This document shows, piece after piece, positions 28,308-38,596 of a stretch of 64,000 nucleotides of DNA. The stretch covers positions 112,343 through 176,342 of the forward strand of contig NZ_VOHC01000031.1 of the NCBI RefSeq assembly GCF_007859275.1. Direction: 5' to 3'. Position numbers and translations under genes: made by a program. The stretch comes from Planomicrobium sp. CPCC 101079. GTDB taxonomy: Bacteria; Bacillota; Bacilli; Bacillales_A; Planococcaceae. The notes under the pieces were generated by a model. It saw only the letters and a program-made list of their open reading frames with translations, searched no databases and was not told the DNA's origin. Position 1 is the first letter of the stretch. Each line of letters opens with the position of its first letter.

Positions 28308-29321
28308 TTATTTGATCGCCAATGCCAGCCGTATTTGAAAATAGGTGGCTTCCGGCAATTTTTCTTTAATGTCTCGAAGCCTTTTCGTTTGCTGATTTTG
28401 GCTTAAAACTACAATTGCCTGATACATTTCCTCATTGATAAATGGCCTATAATCAAAATAAGGATCGTTCATAGCAAGTTCGACAAAATGATCTTCAATG
28501 GTACTGGCTTTTAATTTCCGCAGCTCTGCAATTTGTTCCAGTGTAAAGCCTCTGGCAAAAAGCTTTTCAGTTCGCTGCGCTGATTCTGTCAAAGAAGATT
28601 TTTGGATAACTCCTTCTAATAGCCCTGACAAAAGCGGATAGCGGTTTTGTTCGATCACATGCATCCAGGCATGAAGCGTTTCGACTGTCATCAACTGGAC
28701 ATCCAACAGGACAATGCCGTAGCTTGCGGCAATTTGTTCCCATGTCAATCCACTAGAGCCTAAACCTGATAAACGCTGCATCAAAATCATCTTATGCTTT
28801 TCTGTCACCATTGCCTCTTCCAAACTACTCACAATTTGCGTTCTAAATTCCTTTGCAGTAGCAGGATCTCGAAATTCATGCTTCCGTAGATAACTTTTTA
28901 CCCATGACTGTATTTCTTCTGAATTGATGACTGGATCAAAAACGTTTACTTTTTGGCTAATGTGAGAAAAAGTTTGGATGATTAATGAAAGGCGATTAAA
29001 AAACAATTGCTCGTTACCCCGGTATTTCCAGCCGTTCAAAGGAGTGTCTGGGCTTTGCGATGACAAAGCTAAGTCCGTCAAGTCGATAACATCATCGTTT
29101 TCCTGCAAGAAACCACGGGCAAAAAGGCCATCTACTGCCTGGTCGTAAAATCGCTTCTCAAGCCGCGGCATAATAGCGAAATAAGAATGCAGTCCATAAT
29201 AACCGATATCCTGAATCGTTTGTCCGGATTTTTTCCCTTTTATTAAATGAAAAGGAGAAGAGATGGTCCGCTCCCGATTCACAGCTTTCATGATAGCAAT
29301 TAGAAGTTCATCAAATAGCAA
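28308..29321 (-). CDS. ypbB: YpbB helix-turn-helix protein
   Basis: A 337-residue protein of the YpbB family, encoded directly before the RecQ helicase as in B. subtilis. The C-terminal third has a helix-turn-helix-like helicase-associated pattern (GFTLEQIAELRKLKASTIEDHFVELA). The open frame reaches 29450, but that part overlaps the divergent ferredoxin gene. A TTG at 29321 (LLFDELLIAIM) has GGAGG 7 bp upstream and is chosen. It may modulate the helicase; this is inference from gene pairing. Confidence 0.82.
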   Translation of the reverse strand: MLFDELLIAIMKAVNRERTISSPFHLIKGKKSGQTIQDIGYYGLHSYFAIMPRLEKRFYDQAVDGLFARGFLQENDDVIDLTDLALSSQSPDTPLNGWKYRGNEQLFFNRLSLIIQTFSHISQKVNVFDPVINSEEIQSWVKSYLRKHEFRDPATAKEFRTQIVSSLEEAMVTEKHKMILMQRLSGLGSSGLTWEQIAASYGIVLLDVQLMTVETLHAWMHVIEQNRYPLLSGLLEGVIQKSSLTESAQRTEKLFARGFTLEQIAELRKLKASTIEDHFVELAMNDPYFDYRPFINEEMYQAIVVLSQNQQTKRLRDIKEKLPEATYFQIRLALAIK

Positions 29322-29345
29322 GACATGTCCTCCCGACGTTTTTGG

Positions 29346-29374
29346 TTGAAAAACTAAACAAACACCTATAGAAT
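29346..29374 (+). promoter_or_regulatory. Candidate promoter for fer
   Basis: TTGAAA (29346-29351) and TAGAAT (29369-29374) are spaced 17 bp apart in the 103-bp divergent gap between ypbB and fer, 51 bp before the fer start codon. Confidence 0.5.
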
Positions 29375-29394
29375 GAATCTGATAGTATAACTGA

Positions 29395-29676
<282 letters not shown>

Positions 29677-29684
29677 GCAAAAGA

Positions 29685-29735
29685 AAACAGGCGTGGATGC
29701 AAGCAGAAGCTTGCATCCACGCCTGTTTTTATTTT
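29685..29735 (+). terminator. Rho-independent terminator between fer and ribU (bidirectional)
   Basis: A long perfect stem (AACAGGCGTGGATGCAAGC with complement) is followed by a T run on the plus strand; the minus strand also reads T-rich after the stem. It can serve both the fer transcript and the convergent ribU transcript. Confidence 0.9.
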
Positions 29736-29773
29736 AACATCGGCCCCGAGAAAATCTCGCTTCGTTGGCTGCT

Positions 29774-30352
29774 TTAGTGATAATAAGCGCGTTGTTTATC
29801 AATCCAAGATTGAAGGCTGCTGAACATAAGCAGAACCACTGCCGTAAGCATAAGGCCTTTTATAAGGTTGAATGGCAAAATACCGAGAATAATGCTGTTA
29901 AACAAAGCACTCCCAGTTTCTGCCGGGAAGTTCAAGAAATACGTGTACATCGGCAAAAAGACGAAATAATTCAAAATGCTCATGCCAATCGCCATTGATA
30001 AAGTTCCCATTGCAAGTCCAAACACAATTCCTTTTTTATTGGACATTTTGCGGTAAATCAAGTAAACCGGTGTAATAAACAAAATGCTGGTAGCAAAATT
30101 TGCCATGTGTCCCACGGGGACTCCTGTCTGGCTCCCTTGGAACAACCAATCTAAAACGTTTTTGAAGAAGGCTACCAGAATTCCTGCGGCCGGCCCCATT
30201 GTCACCGCGGCAATCAAAGCAGGAACATCGCTAAAATCAACTTTAAGAAATGCAGGAAGTGCAGGCAATGGAAAATTGAAAAGCATTAAAATAAATGAAA
30301 TGCTGCTCAACATCCCGATTGTAATCATAGACTGTAACTTTTTGTTCTTCAT
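29774..30352 (-). CDS. ribU: Riboflavin transporter RibU (ECF S component)
   Basis: Membrane substrate-binding subunit of an energy-coupling-factor transporter for riboflavin. The 192-residue protein has about six hydrophobic helices and the family segments PAFLKVDFSDVPALIAA and GVPVGHMANFATSILF. The frame opens at 30436, but the ATG at 30352 follows AAGGAGAGAGG. The FMN riboswitch upstream independently supports riboflavin as the substrate. The ECF ATPases and T component are not in the window. Known as ypaA in B. subtilis. Confidence 0.94.
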   Translation of the reverse strand: MKNKKLQSMITIGMLSSISFILMLFNFPLPALPAFLKVDFSDVPALIAAVTMGPAAGILVAFFKNVLDWLFQGSQTGVPVGHMANFATSILFITPVYLIYRKMSNKKGIVFGLAMGTLSMAIGMSILNYFVFLPMYTYFLNFPAETGSALFNSIILGILPFNLIKGLMLTAVVLLMFSSLQSWIDKQRAYYH

Positions 30353-30410
30353 TTTTCCTCTCTCCTTAAATGATTCACCAGAAGAAAGGTTCGGCCCTAC
30401 GCCGTTACAC

Positions 30411-30443
30411 GAAAAATCCCTTAAGCTATTAAACACTTAAGGG
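30411..30443 (-). terminator. Expression-platform terminator of the FMN riboswitch
   Basis: CCCTTAAG pairs with CTTAAGGG and is followed by five T on the minus strand, between the FMN aptamer and ribU. This is the expected off-state terminator: FMN binding should favour it. Confidence 0.85.
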
Positions 30444-30502
30444 AGAAAAAGGCACACTGAATAAGAGCGCTTCGTTTTGGTGTAAACGACATACGTCCGT
30501 AC

Positions 30503-30632
30503 CTTCACCTTCTCCCATCCAGACTATACTGTCGGCTTTGGAATCGCACCAAATCCTGCCATTTACGGCTCGCGGGCTTAAGAACTGGGTTCTATTACCG
30601 CCGGTAGGGAATTGCACCCTGCCCCGAAGATG
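30503..30632 (-). ncRNA. FMN riboswitch (RFN element)
   Basis: The minus strand carries the conserved RFN blocks in order: GGGGCAGGGTG, TTCCCTACCGGCGGT, AGCCCGCGA, GGATTTGGTGCGATTCC, AAAGCCGACAGT and GTCTGGATGGGAGAAG. Their arrangement makes the six-helix aptamer that binds FMN. It lies 150 bp before ribU and is followed by an intrinsic terminator, so high FMN should switch off riboflavin uptake. The 30353-30734 gap holds this riboswitch, its terminator and the rsiX terminator, nothing else. Confidence 0.96.
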
Positions 30633-30666
30633 AATCGATATTTTGTTATACCCTAATATTAGTAGA

Positions 30667-30712
30667 AAAAAAGCGTAATGTAAACCACAATGCTTACACT
30701 ACGCCTTTTTCT
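30667..30712 (-). terminator. Rho-independent terminator after rsiX
   Basis: GGCGTAGTGTAA pairs imperfectly with TTACATTACGC and runs into seven T on the minus strand, 23 bp after the rsiX stop. Confidence 0.8.
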
Positions 30713-30734
30713 TTTCTATAAGGAGATTCACTTT

Positions 30735-31946
30735 TTATTGCAAAGGCCATTCGAGTTTGTTTGGCGCTACTGGAGCTGCAATCGGTTGAGTGAAATCAAA
30801 TTCGTTCCATTGCTCTTGTGCCGTGTTGCTTAATTGGATTTTTTTGCCAAACGATTGTGCCGTAAAAGCTAAGCTTTCGATCATACGTGTAGCAGCTGAT
30901 GGATCAAGAGATTCAAAATCGAAAGGATCTGTGAATTGGACTTCAACAAGTTCTTCTGTTTCAGTCACCGCAAAAGAGGTGCCTTCAGGAACGGTCGCTT
31001 GCTGAAAATCGCTTGGAGATGCTGAAAGCGATTCGACAGCTTCCGCAGCGGAACCAAAACTCATACCGTAGCCCGGCAGAAGATATGTCGCACCAGCGGC
31101 CGTTGTATAAGCATGGTAAGCTACATTTTCAGTACCGGTCTGGATCGGTTCCATGGGTCCTACTTGGCCAAATTCCGCCGGAGTGCCGTCTTCATTCAAT
31201 ACCGCCACTTCCTCAATATCTTTGAAAGTCTCTTGGATTGAAGCTATATAAACGCCGATGCTTGCTGATGCTTCATCATATTTATGATCGCTTGGCAGCA
31301 TATGTGCGGCTCCATTATCAGTTTTTGTAATTGTGCCGGCATAAGGATGGTAATCGTCGAATCCAAGCGCTTGTTCATCCAGATTTGAAGCGTATTGTTT
31401 ATACAGATCAACGGAATTTGGTGTTCCACTCTCAAAATCCTTTTCAATCTGATCGTTCGGAATCAGAAAAGAAACTGGAATCACATAAGCATTTTCAGTC
31501 AAACCGATTGTAAACAAAGTGGCATCGTTTAAATCGTTCTCATAAACTGCACTACGGTTAAGCTCAGCCGTTTGCGCGGATGAAAAATCGGCTGATTCTT
31601 CAGTTTCCTGGCTTTCTCCCTGAATTGATACTGCCGCGGAATTACTATCGGCATTGCCGTCCGGTTCGCTGGAAGTAATGGCATTTTCCGCAGATTGGTC
31701 AGACGCGTTTTCTTCATTAGCCGAATCGATGCCATTCTGGCTCAGTATGGAGGCTATGAGAATTCCTACTGTGATGAAAGCTAATACTGCTACCAGTAAA
31801 GGCAGCCAGTTTCTTTGCCGTTTTTGGGTTGGAGGCTTTTTGGCGAGCCTGCTGTAAACCTCTTCTTTTGGCCGCCGATCCTGAATTGCAGGAAAATCTC
31901 CTAACATGCTTTCGATATAGCCCTCATCCCACTTGTTATTCGGCAT
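30735..31946 (-). CDS. rsiX: RsiX-like anti-sigma factor
   Basis: A single-pass membrane protein of 403 residues: a short cytosolic N-terminus that would bind SigX (MPNNKWDEGYIESMLGDFPAI), a transmembrane helix at about 46-68, and a large acidic extracellular domain resembling the B. subtilis RsiX sensor. The start is the ATG at 31946, after AAGGGGGAG; the gene overlaps the end of sigX by 11 bp, indicating coupled translation. Homology to RsiX rests on layout and position after resE-sigX, since extracellular domains diverge. Confidence 0.8.
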   Translation of the reverse strand: MPNNKWDEGYIESMLGDFPAIQDRRPKEEVYSRLAKKPPTQKRQRNWLPLLVAVLAFITVGILIASILSQNGIDSANEENASDQSAENAITSSEPDGNADSNSAAVSIQGESQETEESADFSSAQTAELNRSAVYENDLNDATLFTIGLTENAYVIPVSFLIPNDQIEKDFESGTPNSVDLYKQYASNLDEQALGFDDYHPYAGTITKTDNGAAHMLPSDHKYDEASASIGVYIASIQETFKDIEEVAVLNEDGTPAEFGQVGPMEPIQTGTENVAYHAYTTAAGATYLLPGYGMSFGSAAEAVESLSASPSDFQQATVPEGTSFAVTETEELVEVQFTDPFDFESLDPSAATRMIESLAFTAQSFGKKIQLSNTAQEQWNEFDFTQPIAAPVAPNKLEWPLQ

Positions 31947-32469
31947 TCGCTTCTCCCCCTTCCATAGAGGATAGTTTGTCGCGCAATGAATTGATTGCAC
32001 GGTGCTGTGTCGTTTTTACTTTCCCTTCCGTCCAACCTAAAACTTCAGCAGTTTCAGCTATCGATAGATCTTGGAAAAAACGCATGATGATGACCATTTT
32101 TTGGTCCCCCGTACACAAATCCAATGTTTTATACAGCATTATTTTATCTTCATTCAACATTGAAACTTCTTCGGGGATGCGTTCAGATGAAACCAGCTGC
32201 TGAGTTTCCCAGTCGAAAAAATCCATCGAATGCTTTTTCCTGACAGCCGCTTTGCGAAAATGGTCGATTGCGACATTTTTAGCGATAGAAAAAAGCCACG
32301 TTTTTTCTGAGCTCTTCCCTTCAAAGCGGTCGTATGCCCGAAAAACGCGAATATATACTTCATGCATCAAGTCTTCTGCCAAAGTTCGGTTTTTCACTAA
32401 ATAGATAAGAAATTGGAAGACATCTTGATGGTATTGATCATATAGCCGATGGAAAACGGAGTCATTCAT
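31936..32469 (-). CDS. sigX: ECF RNA polymerase sigma factor SigX
   Basis: A 177-residue ECF sigma factor with region 2 (FQFLIYLVKNRTLAEDLMHEVYIRVF) and region 4 (IIMRFFQDLSIAETAEVLGWTEGKVKTTQHRA). In B. subtilis SigX controls envelope modification genes and is held by RsiX. The same order resD-resE-sigX-rsiX is found here. It starts 45 bp after resE in transcription order, and its stop lies inside the rsiX start region. Confidence 0.9.
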   Translation of the reverse strand: MNDSVFHRLYDQYHQDVFQFLIYLVKNRTLAEDLMHEVYIRVFRAYDRFEGKSSEKTWLFSIAKNVAIDHFRKAAVRKKHSMDFFDWETQQLVSSERIPEEVSMLNEDKIMLYKTLDLCTGDQKMVIIMRFFQDLSIAETAEVLGWTEGKVKTTQHRAINSLRDKLSSMEGGEANAE

Positions 32470-32514
32470 AAACTCCCCCCGTTCTTTGGATTAGTCGCAT
32501 CTGTTATTAAAAAG

Positions 32515-34296
32515 TTACATCTTTTTCAGCGGCAGCAAAAAGATAAATGAAGTACCGACGCCGACTTCACTTTCTGCATAAATCTCACCGCCATGGGCTT
32601 TGATGATGTTGCTGGCAATTGCAAGCCCCAGTCCTGTACCGCCCTTTCCGAGCGTACGCGCTTTATCTGCTTTGTAAAAACGTTCAAAGACATATTCTAA
32701 ATCTTCTTTCGTTATTCCAACTCCAGTATCGTTAACGGAGATTTTTGCGTATCCTTGTTCTTGTTCGACATTGACCATGACATGCCCTTCTTCTGGCGTG
32801 TGGCGCATGGCATTGTCTATCAGATTGGTCATCACTTGCTCAATCCGGTCTTCATCGAGTTCTGTGGCGGCCCAATCATCAAGGCTGGTTTTAAAGGACA
32901 AATGAATGCCTTTTTCTTTTGCCGCTTGCGAAAACTTCATCGTCATGCGCTCAATCATGCCGTTGATTTGCACAACGTTTTTGTACAGCCTCATATGCCC
33001 CGATTCCAAACGCGCCAAGTTCAGCAAATCAGTGACCAGGCGGCCCATTCGCTGCGATTCTTCATAAATGATTTTCGTCATTTCACGGCGCTCTTCTTCT
33101 GTTGCACCGACGTCATCCAGAATCGCCTCACTATAGCCTTGAAGCATGGCTATCGGCGTCCGCAGTTCGTGGGATACGTTGGCGATAAAATCTTCACGAA
33201 GCTTCTCCAGACGATGCTGTTCGGTCATGTTATGCAGCACCGCCACTGCCCCGCGAATCGATTCGCCGCTATATAGAGGACTGAAGGTGATGGCGTAATA
33301 TGCGCCTTCTATTTCCAGCTCTTCTTCTATTTCTTCTTCAAATGTCAGGACATGGTCGAGCATATGCACCATTTGCGGCGGCAGCGGCTCGTTTTCTGCG
33401 CTGCTGATTTTGCCGTGCCATTGCTGAAGAAGTTTTTCAGCTAGCGGGTTGCTCAACAAAATGGTCCGATCTTGATTGAATGTAATAACCGCATCGGCCA
33501 TGGATATCAAGATGCTCGACAACTGCTCTTTTTCCTGATTGATGACTTCGACATGGTGTTTTAATTGGCGTCCCATCTGGTTAAAAGCCGTGGCTAATTG
33601 GCCAATTTCGTCACTGGACGTTGCTCGGACCTTGGTATCAAAATTTCCTTTTGCCAGCTCAAATGCCCCTTCACGCATGTTCCGCAATGGCAATGTAATG
33701 CGTGTTGAAAGGAAAAAGGCGAAAAAAGTAGTCAGTAAAAAAGCGATAAATGCCGATAAAAAGACGATATTAGTCGTTCTGCCAGCTGTCCGGTCCATAA
33801 CTTCCAATGACTGATAGATAAATACCGTGCCATGCAACTCTTCACCTGTATGGATCGGGCTTGCAAGCACAATATATGATTCCATCATATCTTCTTCTGT
33901 TAGCGATGGAAGAAGCATTTCCTTTATGACTGTTTGATCGGTTTCGAACACTTTTTGGAAGTCCGGTTCATTTAAAATCGCTTCCCGCACCTCTTCACCG
34001 TGGATTCCCTCGTGTATATAGTAGGTGCTTTCATGAGGAGCTTCTGCAATGACAGCATTGGTTTCCGGGCCGAGAATATCTTCGATGATCGTCATGGAGT
34101 TGGAAACTTCCCCGTAATCGTTAAAGACCCGGGCGATTGTTGCCGCTTCCTGTTTCAAAGTGTCCTCCACCGCTTCGCTATGGTAATTCCCTAGAAACTC
34201 AAGCAGCAGGACAGTTACAATAAACAGGACAAAGGAAACGAGAAGCAAAATGGTTAACCACAGCTTCCCGACGACACTATTCCATATTCTATTCAT
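32515..34296 (-). CDS. resE: Sensor histidine kinase ResE
   Basis: Membrane kinase that senses oxygen limitation or nitric oxide and phosphorylates ResD. In order: first TM helix (about 10-32), an extracytoplasmic domain, second TM (about 175-198), HAMP, a PAS-like domain, the phospho-acceptor region NVSHELRTPIAMLQGYSEAI (about 365-385), and an ATPase domain with NLIDNAMRHTP, DTGVGI and KGGTGLGLAI. The ATG at 34296 has GAGG 6 bp upstream and overlaps resD by 8 bp. Confidence 0.94.
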   Translation of the reverse strand: MNRIWNSVVGKLWLTILLLVSFVLFIVTVLLLEFLGNYHSEAVEDTLKQEAATIARVFNDYGEVSNSMTIIEDILGPETNAVIAEAPHESTYYIHEGIHGEEVREAILNEPDFQKVFETDQTVIKEMLLPSLTEEDMMESYIVLASPIHTGEELHGTVFIYQSLEVMDRTAGRTTNIVFLSAFIAFLLTTFFAFFLSTRITLPLRNMREGAFELAKGNFDTKVRATSSDEIGQLATAFNQMGRQLKHHVEVINQEKEQLSSILISMADAVITFNQDRTILLSNPLAEKLLQQWHGKISSAENEPLPPQMVHMLDHVLTFEEEIEEELEIEGAYYAITFSPLYSGESIRGAVAVLHNMTEQHRLEKLREDFIANVSHELRTPIAMLQGYSEAILDDVGATEEERREMTKIIYEESQRMGRLVTDLLNLARLESGHMRLYKNVVQINGMIERMTMKFSQAAKEKGIHLSFKTSLDDWAATELDEDRIEQVMTNLIDNAMRHTPEEGHVMVNVEQEQGYAKISVNDTGVGITKEDLEYVFERFYKADKARTLGKGGTGLGLAIASNIIKAHGGEIYAESEVGVGTSFIFLLPLKKM

Positions 34297-35005
34297 TTCC
34301 AACCTCGAATTTATAGCCTACGCCCCAAACAGTGACAATCATCTTAGCGGCTGATTCCGATACCCGATTCAATTTTTCACGCAATCGCTTTACATGTGTA
34401 TCGACAGTACGCAAATCACCGAAAAAGTCATAGTGCCACACTTCTTTCAGCAAATGTTCCCGGTCGAATACTTTATCGGGAGATTTTGCAAGAAAATACA
34501 AAAGTTCGTACTCTTTCGGTGTCAAGTTTACTTCAACATTGTCCGCGGTCACCCGATGTGCATCGTGGTCAATTGTTAAATGAGGGAACACCACCAAATC
34601 TTTGGATACAGTTGAATTGGTCACTGGCGAATAAGCAGATGAGCGGCGCAAAATCGCTTTGACCCGCAATACCACTTCTCTCGGGCTGAACGGTTTCACG
34701 ATATAATCATCCGCCCCCGATTCAAATCCTTGGACCCGGTTCGCTTCTTCGCCTTTTGCGGTCAGCATAATAATGGGTGTCATTTTTTGTTCACGCAACT
34801 CCGTACTCACTTCAATGCCATCTTTTTCCGGCATCATGAGGTCGAGCAAGATGCAGTGGTAGTCTTTTTCGGTTGCCATCTCTAACGCTTGGACGCCATT
34901 CTCTGCTTCTTCCACTACATACCCTTCGCGCTCGAGGTACATTTTCAGCAACCGGCGGATCCTTTCTTCGTCGTCTACAACCAATACTGTGATTTCTTCA
35001 GACAT
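34289..35005 (-). CDS. resD: Response regulator ResD
   Basis: OmpR-type regulator of aerobic/anaerobic respiration genes. The receiver domain has the phospho-acceptor in ILLDLMMPEKDG and the conserved lysine in DDYIVKPFSPREV. The C-terminal winged helix carries LTPKEYELLYFLAKSP and RTVDTHVKRLREKL. At 238 residues it has the usual size. A terminator separates it from resC, so resDE can be transcribed apart from resABC, as in B. subtilis. Confidence 0.95.
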   Translation of the reverse strand: MSEEITVLVVDDEERIRRLLKMYLEREGYVVEEAENGVQALEMATEKDYHCILLDLMMPEKDGIEVSTELREQKMTPIIMLTAKGEEANRVQGFESGADDYIVKPFSPREVVLRVKAILRRSSAYSPVTNSTVSKDLVVFPHLTIDHDAHRVTADNVEVNLTPKEYELLYFLAKSPDKVFDREHLLKEVWHYDFFGDLRTVDTHVKRLREKLNRVSESAAKMIVTVWGVGYKFEVGNE

Positions 35006-35066
35006 TGTAACCCCTCCAACTTTTCTCTCTTATGATTCATTGTACCTTCAACAAAACCAAAAATAA

Positions 35067-35104
35067 ATAAAAAGCCTTTTCCAGCAATGGAAAAGACTTT
35101 TTAT
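35067..35104 (-). terminator. Rho-independent terminator between resC and resD
   Basis: AAAAAGTCTTTTCCA pairs with TGGAAAAGGCTTTTT around a short loop, starting 2 bp after the resC stop, and is followed by T-rich sequence on the minus strand. Confidence 0.85.
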
Positions 35105-35105
35105 T

Positions 35106-36290
35106 TTATGCGTAGGAGTGCAGCCCTGCAATTATTAAGTTAACAGCTACAAGGTTGAACAGGATAATTGTAAATCCAATCACGCCAAGCCAGGCAGATT
35201 TTTCGCCTTGCCATCCTTTGCCTAACCGCAAATGCAAGTAAGCGGCATAGAACAGCCACGTAATAAGTGCCCATACCTCTTTTGGATCCCAGCCCCAGAA
35301 ACGGGACCAGGCAATCTGTGCCCAAATCATCGCAAAGACCAATGCTCCTAGTGAGAATACCGGAAAACCGATGATAACCGCACGATAGCCAATTTCATCC
35401 ATCAAGTTTAAATTGACATTTTTCACGAACGGCTTAAGAATAGCTGAAATTCTTCTCCGCGCAATAAGGCGGATCACCCAGTAAAGAATGGTCCCGACAA
35501 TCAGTGACCATGTGACGGTCGTCAATTTGCTGGCATTGATCACCGCTGGCATTTCCGCAATCGGGGTCATAGTGCCCTCGGATAATGCCGTATATTCGTT
35601 CATACCGAATACCGGCGGCATCTTGTATTCAATCTCTGCCTCTAGGCCTTCTTTATCGACATACGAAAAGTTCGCTTCATAACCTGTTGCAGTGAAATAG
35701 GTGCTGGCGATGACAAAACCTAATACCAGCACAAGTGAATACATAATGGCTTCCAGCCAAAAACGCTGCTTTGATTTTTTGGTTAGGTCAACCACTTTTA
35801 ATAGATACACCAGACCAGCTGCTGCACTGATCGCCAAAATCCCCTCAGCGATTACGACTGTGCTGACATGGATTGCCAGCCAGTTGGATTGAAGCGCCGG
35901 AATCAAGGGACTGACTTCGCTCGGGAACATGCTTGCGAATGCAATGATCAGCAAAGCCACCGGCAAAACGATCATTCCAAGGACTGGTGTTTTGTATAAA
36001 GAGTAAAGGACCAAAAAACCGCCGACAAGCGTCATCCCGAACGCCGTGGTAAATTCGAACATATTGCTGAGCGGCGCATGTCCTGTCGCTCCCCATCTTG
36101 TGAAGAAATAAGCTAGATTTGCTAGAAAACCGATAATTGTGATGATGAAAGCCGTTTTTCCCCAACGGCTTTCCGAATTATATGTGCCTGCTTTGTTGCC
36201 TTTTACTGCTCCGCCAAAAACAAAAGTGGCGATTAGGTAAGCAATGAAGGCAGCGTACAGGAAATTTGAGCTCATTTCGGCCAATGTCAT
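35106..36290 (-). CDS. resC: Cytochrome c biogenesis protein ResC (CcsA/CcsB type)
   Basis: Heme-handling membrane subunit of the System II cytochrome c maturation apparatus. The 394-residue protein has about eight hydrophobic helices and the tryptophan-rich heme-binding WWD-type signature near the C-terminus ([14 protein letters not shown]). It forms a complex with ResB, and its start codon overlaps the resB stop as ATGA. The system supplies heme attachment for QcrC, encoded at the window start. Confidence 0.94.
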   Translation of the reverse strand: MTLAEMSSNFLYAAFIAYLIATFVFGGAVKGNKAGTYNSESRWGKTAFIITIIGFLANLAYFFTRWGATGHAPLSNMFEFTTAFGMTLVGGFLVLYSLYKTPVLGMIVLPVALLIIAFASMFPSEVSPLIPALQSNWLAIHVSTVVIAEGILAISAAAGLVYLLKVVDLTKKSKQRFWLEAIMYSLVLVLGFVIASTYFTATGYEANFSYVDKEGLEAEIEYKMPPVFGMNEYTALSEGTMTPIAEMPAVINASKLTTVTWSLIVGTILYWVIRLIARRRISAILKPFVKNVNLNLMDEIGYRAVIIGFPVFSLGALVFAMIWAQIAWSRFWGWDPKEVWALITWLFYAAYLHLRLGKGWQGEKSAWLGVIGFTIILFNLVAVNLIIAGLHSYA

Positions 36291-37945
36291 AACGCTTCCT
36301 CACCTTCCTTTTTCAATTGTTTCTCGATTTCTTCCTGCTGGTCGGAATAAGCAGGAAGCGACGCATACGCTGAAACTTGGTCGAGGTCTTTTTTCAAGGC
36401 AAACCAGTTTTTGTTCGTGTGGCCAGCCAAAATAATTTCCCCGTTCGCTTTTTGCTGAATCCAGAATCGGCGATGGTTAAAGTACATGCCTTGTGCCACA
36501 CCAATCATGAAAATCAGTCCGCCCAGCCCGAGAATCGGCAATGTGTTGTCTTTGCGGATCGTCAAGCCGGAAACGTCACGCGTTTCAACGCCCTGGAACT
36601 CCAATTTAAATTGGTTTTCCCCAAAAGGTTCTATTGTATTTTGGATGAGAATAAAACTTGTTTCCCCTTTTGGCGTTTCAGGAGTCGTCATTTCAACCAA
36701 GAAACCTGGATTGTTCGGAAGCGGCGTCGCTGTCTGGGGCTCCCCGTTTTCAAAACCTGAAAAATCAGGATAGTACCCTTTCAGTTCGACTGTTGCACCG
36801 TTTTCGAGTTCATAAAGTTTTTCCGGATTAATCAAGTCGATCGTCAATTCGCCTAACGATTCTTCTGTTTCCTTGTTAGTTAAAGCGAACGTCATCGCTT
36901 TGAGTTCATCTAATTTAAAATCCATTTGGTAAACGGCGTAGCCGTCAAATTTCAGCGGCTGGTTGACGCGGATTGGGTATTCTTCTACTATTTCCATGTC
37001 TTCTGTTGCCCCCGGCAAACTGTCTTCCGGCTTTTTGTATAAAATAACATCTGTCTGATAGTTTTTAGCAACACTTCCGACACGATCAACCGCTTCACTA
37101 AAGGCACCATCTTTTTCTTCACCGCTATAGGTCTCTAATTCAAAACTCTTGCTTTCGAGTGCATACTCAGGCACTTCCGGAATGGCTCTTGTCTCGCCTT
37201 CTCGAATCCATAACGTTTCATCCACATAAAATCCTGGAACCATGCGCAGCATAACCCCGAAAAGGAAAATGATCAATCCAATATGGTTGACGTATGGGCC
37301 CCACCGTGAAAAACGGCCTTTTTCAGCAAGCAGACCGTTTTTGTCTCGAGTCACATTGTATTTCAGTTCTTTAAGCTTTGTTTCTGATTTTGCCAGCACA
37401 TCTTCCTGTGCATAGCCTTTTCCGTATATGCGCTGTTTGTTCATAAAACTTTCATGGCGGAGAACCCGCTGATTTTTCAACGAACGATATAACGGCACGA
37501 ATCGGTCAAGGCTGGCAATAATTAGCGATATGGCCAGCATACCGACAAGAATGATAAACCAAAATGAACTATATAAATCGTGGAATCCTAAAAAATGGTA
37601 AATCCTTCCTATTTCTCCATAGACATCTGAATAATAGGCCTTGATAGTATCTTCATTTCTGACTGCTACTTGAACATATTCCTCTTGCGGCAATATCGTA
37701 CCGATGGCAGCAGCAACCAAAATTGCAACAATAATGCCTACGCCTACTTTGACACTGGAAAAGAAATTCCAAACTTTATCGATGATTGACTTGTTGTATG
37801 TCTGAGATCTTCTGGCCGTGCCTTCATAGCGCATATCCACAAGCTTGCTGTTTTGTTCTTTCTCAGTCAAAGAACGCCCGCACGATTCACAAAGAATTGT
37901 CCCGGGCGGATTCACATGACCGCATTGGCATTGCATTTTGTCCAT
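36287..37945 (-). CDS. resB: Cytochrome c biogenesis protein ResB
   Basis: Partner of ResC in heme delivery for cytochrome c. It begins with a zinc-ribbon-like segment (CQCGH followed by CESCG), then three TM helices (about residues 68-90, 118-140 and 212-232), a large extracellular domain, and a fourth TM helix near 475-495. The frame opens at 37993, inside the resA end; the ATG at 37945 ([10 protein letters not shown], 552 residues) has AAGGAG spaced 9 bp. Confidence 0.93.
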   Translation of the reverse strand: MDKMQCQCGHVNPPGTILCESCGRSLTEKEQNSKLVDMRYEGTARRSQTYNKSIIDKVWNFFSSVKVGVGIIVAILVAAAIGTILPQEEYVQVAVRNEDTIKAYYSDVYGEIGRIYHFLGFHDLYSSFWFIILVGMLAISLIIASLDRFVPLYRSLKNQRVLRHESFMNKQRIYGKGYAQEDVLAKSETKLKELKYNVTRDKNGLLAEKGRFSRWGPYVNHIGLIIFLFGVMLRMVPGFYVDETLWIREGETRAIPEVPEYALESKSFELETYSGEEKDGAFSEAVDRVGSVAKNYQTDVILYKKPEDSLPGATEDMEIVEEYPIRVNQPLKFDGYAVYQMDFKLDELKAMTFALTNKETEESLGELTIDLINPEKLYELENGATVELKGYYPDFSGFENGEPQTATPLPNNPGFLVEMTTPETPKGETSFILIQNTIEPFGENQFKLEFQGVETRDVSGLTIRKDNTLPILGLGGLIFMIGVAQGMYFNHRRFWIQQKANGEIILAGHTNKNWFALKKDLDQVSAYASLPAYSDQQEEIEKQLKKEGEEAL

Positions 37946-37958
37946 CCGAAAAAACTCC

Positions 37959-38507
37959 TTATTCAGGTTTAATTTCTTCCATAAACCCTTCAATATCCTG
38001 TTCTGTCATTTCACCGGTGATAATCCGCTCGATCTCGCCTTCCGGATTAACCAATACCGTCGTCGGCAATGGAATAATGTTGTAAGCGGTCATTACGCTT
38101 TTCGTCTTGTCGATAACAACGGGAAATGACAAATCATATTGATCGGCAAACGACTGGACTTCGAATTCAGATTGTGCAATATTCACTGCCAGCACTTGGA
38201 CGCCTTGGTCTTTGAACACGTCAAACTGGCGGTCCATCGCAGGCATTTCTTTTGCACAAGGCTTACACCAAGTTCCCCAGAAATTCAAGAAAACTCCCTG
38301 TCCTTTATAATCAGAAAGCTGATGGCTTTCGCCTTCAAGATCAACTAGTTTAAAATCGGGCGCCTCATCCCCGACTTTCAACACGCTGACATCTTCAGCT
38401 GTTGCGTTATTGTAAAGGGTGTATCCGATAGCAGCAATCATTAAAAAAAGAATGACTGAACGCATAATGACTCTGTTTTTCTTTTTGTTCTTTTTCTTTT
38501 CGTTCAT
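37959..38507 (-). CDS. resA: Thiol-disulfide oxidoreductase ResA
   Basis: Membrane-anchored thioredoxin-like protein that keeps the CXXCH cysteines of apocytochrome c reduced for heme attachment. A single TM anchor lies at about 14-32. The active site is WGTWCKPCAKEMP with the WCxPC motif, and the cis-proline loop is IPLPTTVLVNPEG. At 182 residues it has the family length. It heads resABC with RBS AAGGAGGG; a promoter is visible upstream. Confidence 0.95.
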   Translation of the reverse strand: MNEKKKNKKKNRVIMRSVILFLMIAAIGYTLYNNATAEDVSVLKVGDEAPDFKLVDLEGESHQLSDYKGQGVFLNFWGTWCKPCAKEMPAMDRQFDVFKDQGVQVLAVNIAQSEFEVQSFADQYDLSFPVVIDKTKSVMTAYNIIPLPTTVLVNPEGEIERIITGEMTEQDIEGFMEEIKPE

Positions 38508-38541
38508 TTATGTTCCCTCCTTCGAGGTTTATGCAAATCCA

Positions 38542-38550
38542 ATTATAGCA
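38542..38550 (-). promoter_or_regulatory. Extended -10 promoter element for resA
   Basis: TGCTATAAT on the minus strand (perfect -10 TATAAT at 38542-38547 with the TG extension) lies 35 bp before the resA start codon. No clear -35 was found, which is normal for extended -10 promoters. Confidence 0.55.
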
Positions 38551-38596
38551 AAGTTTCTACTAGTGATTGGACGCAGTTTTGAATGGTTTGTGAACG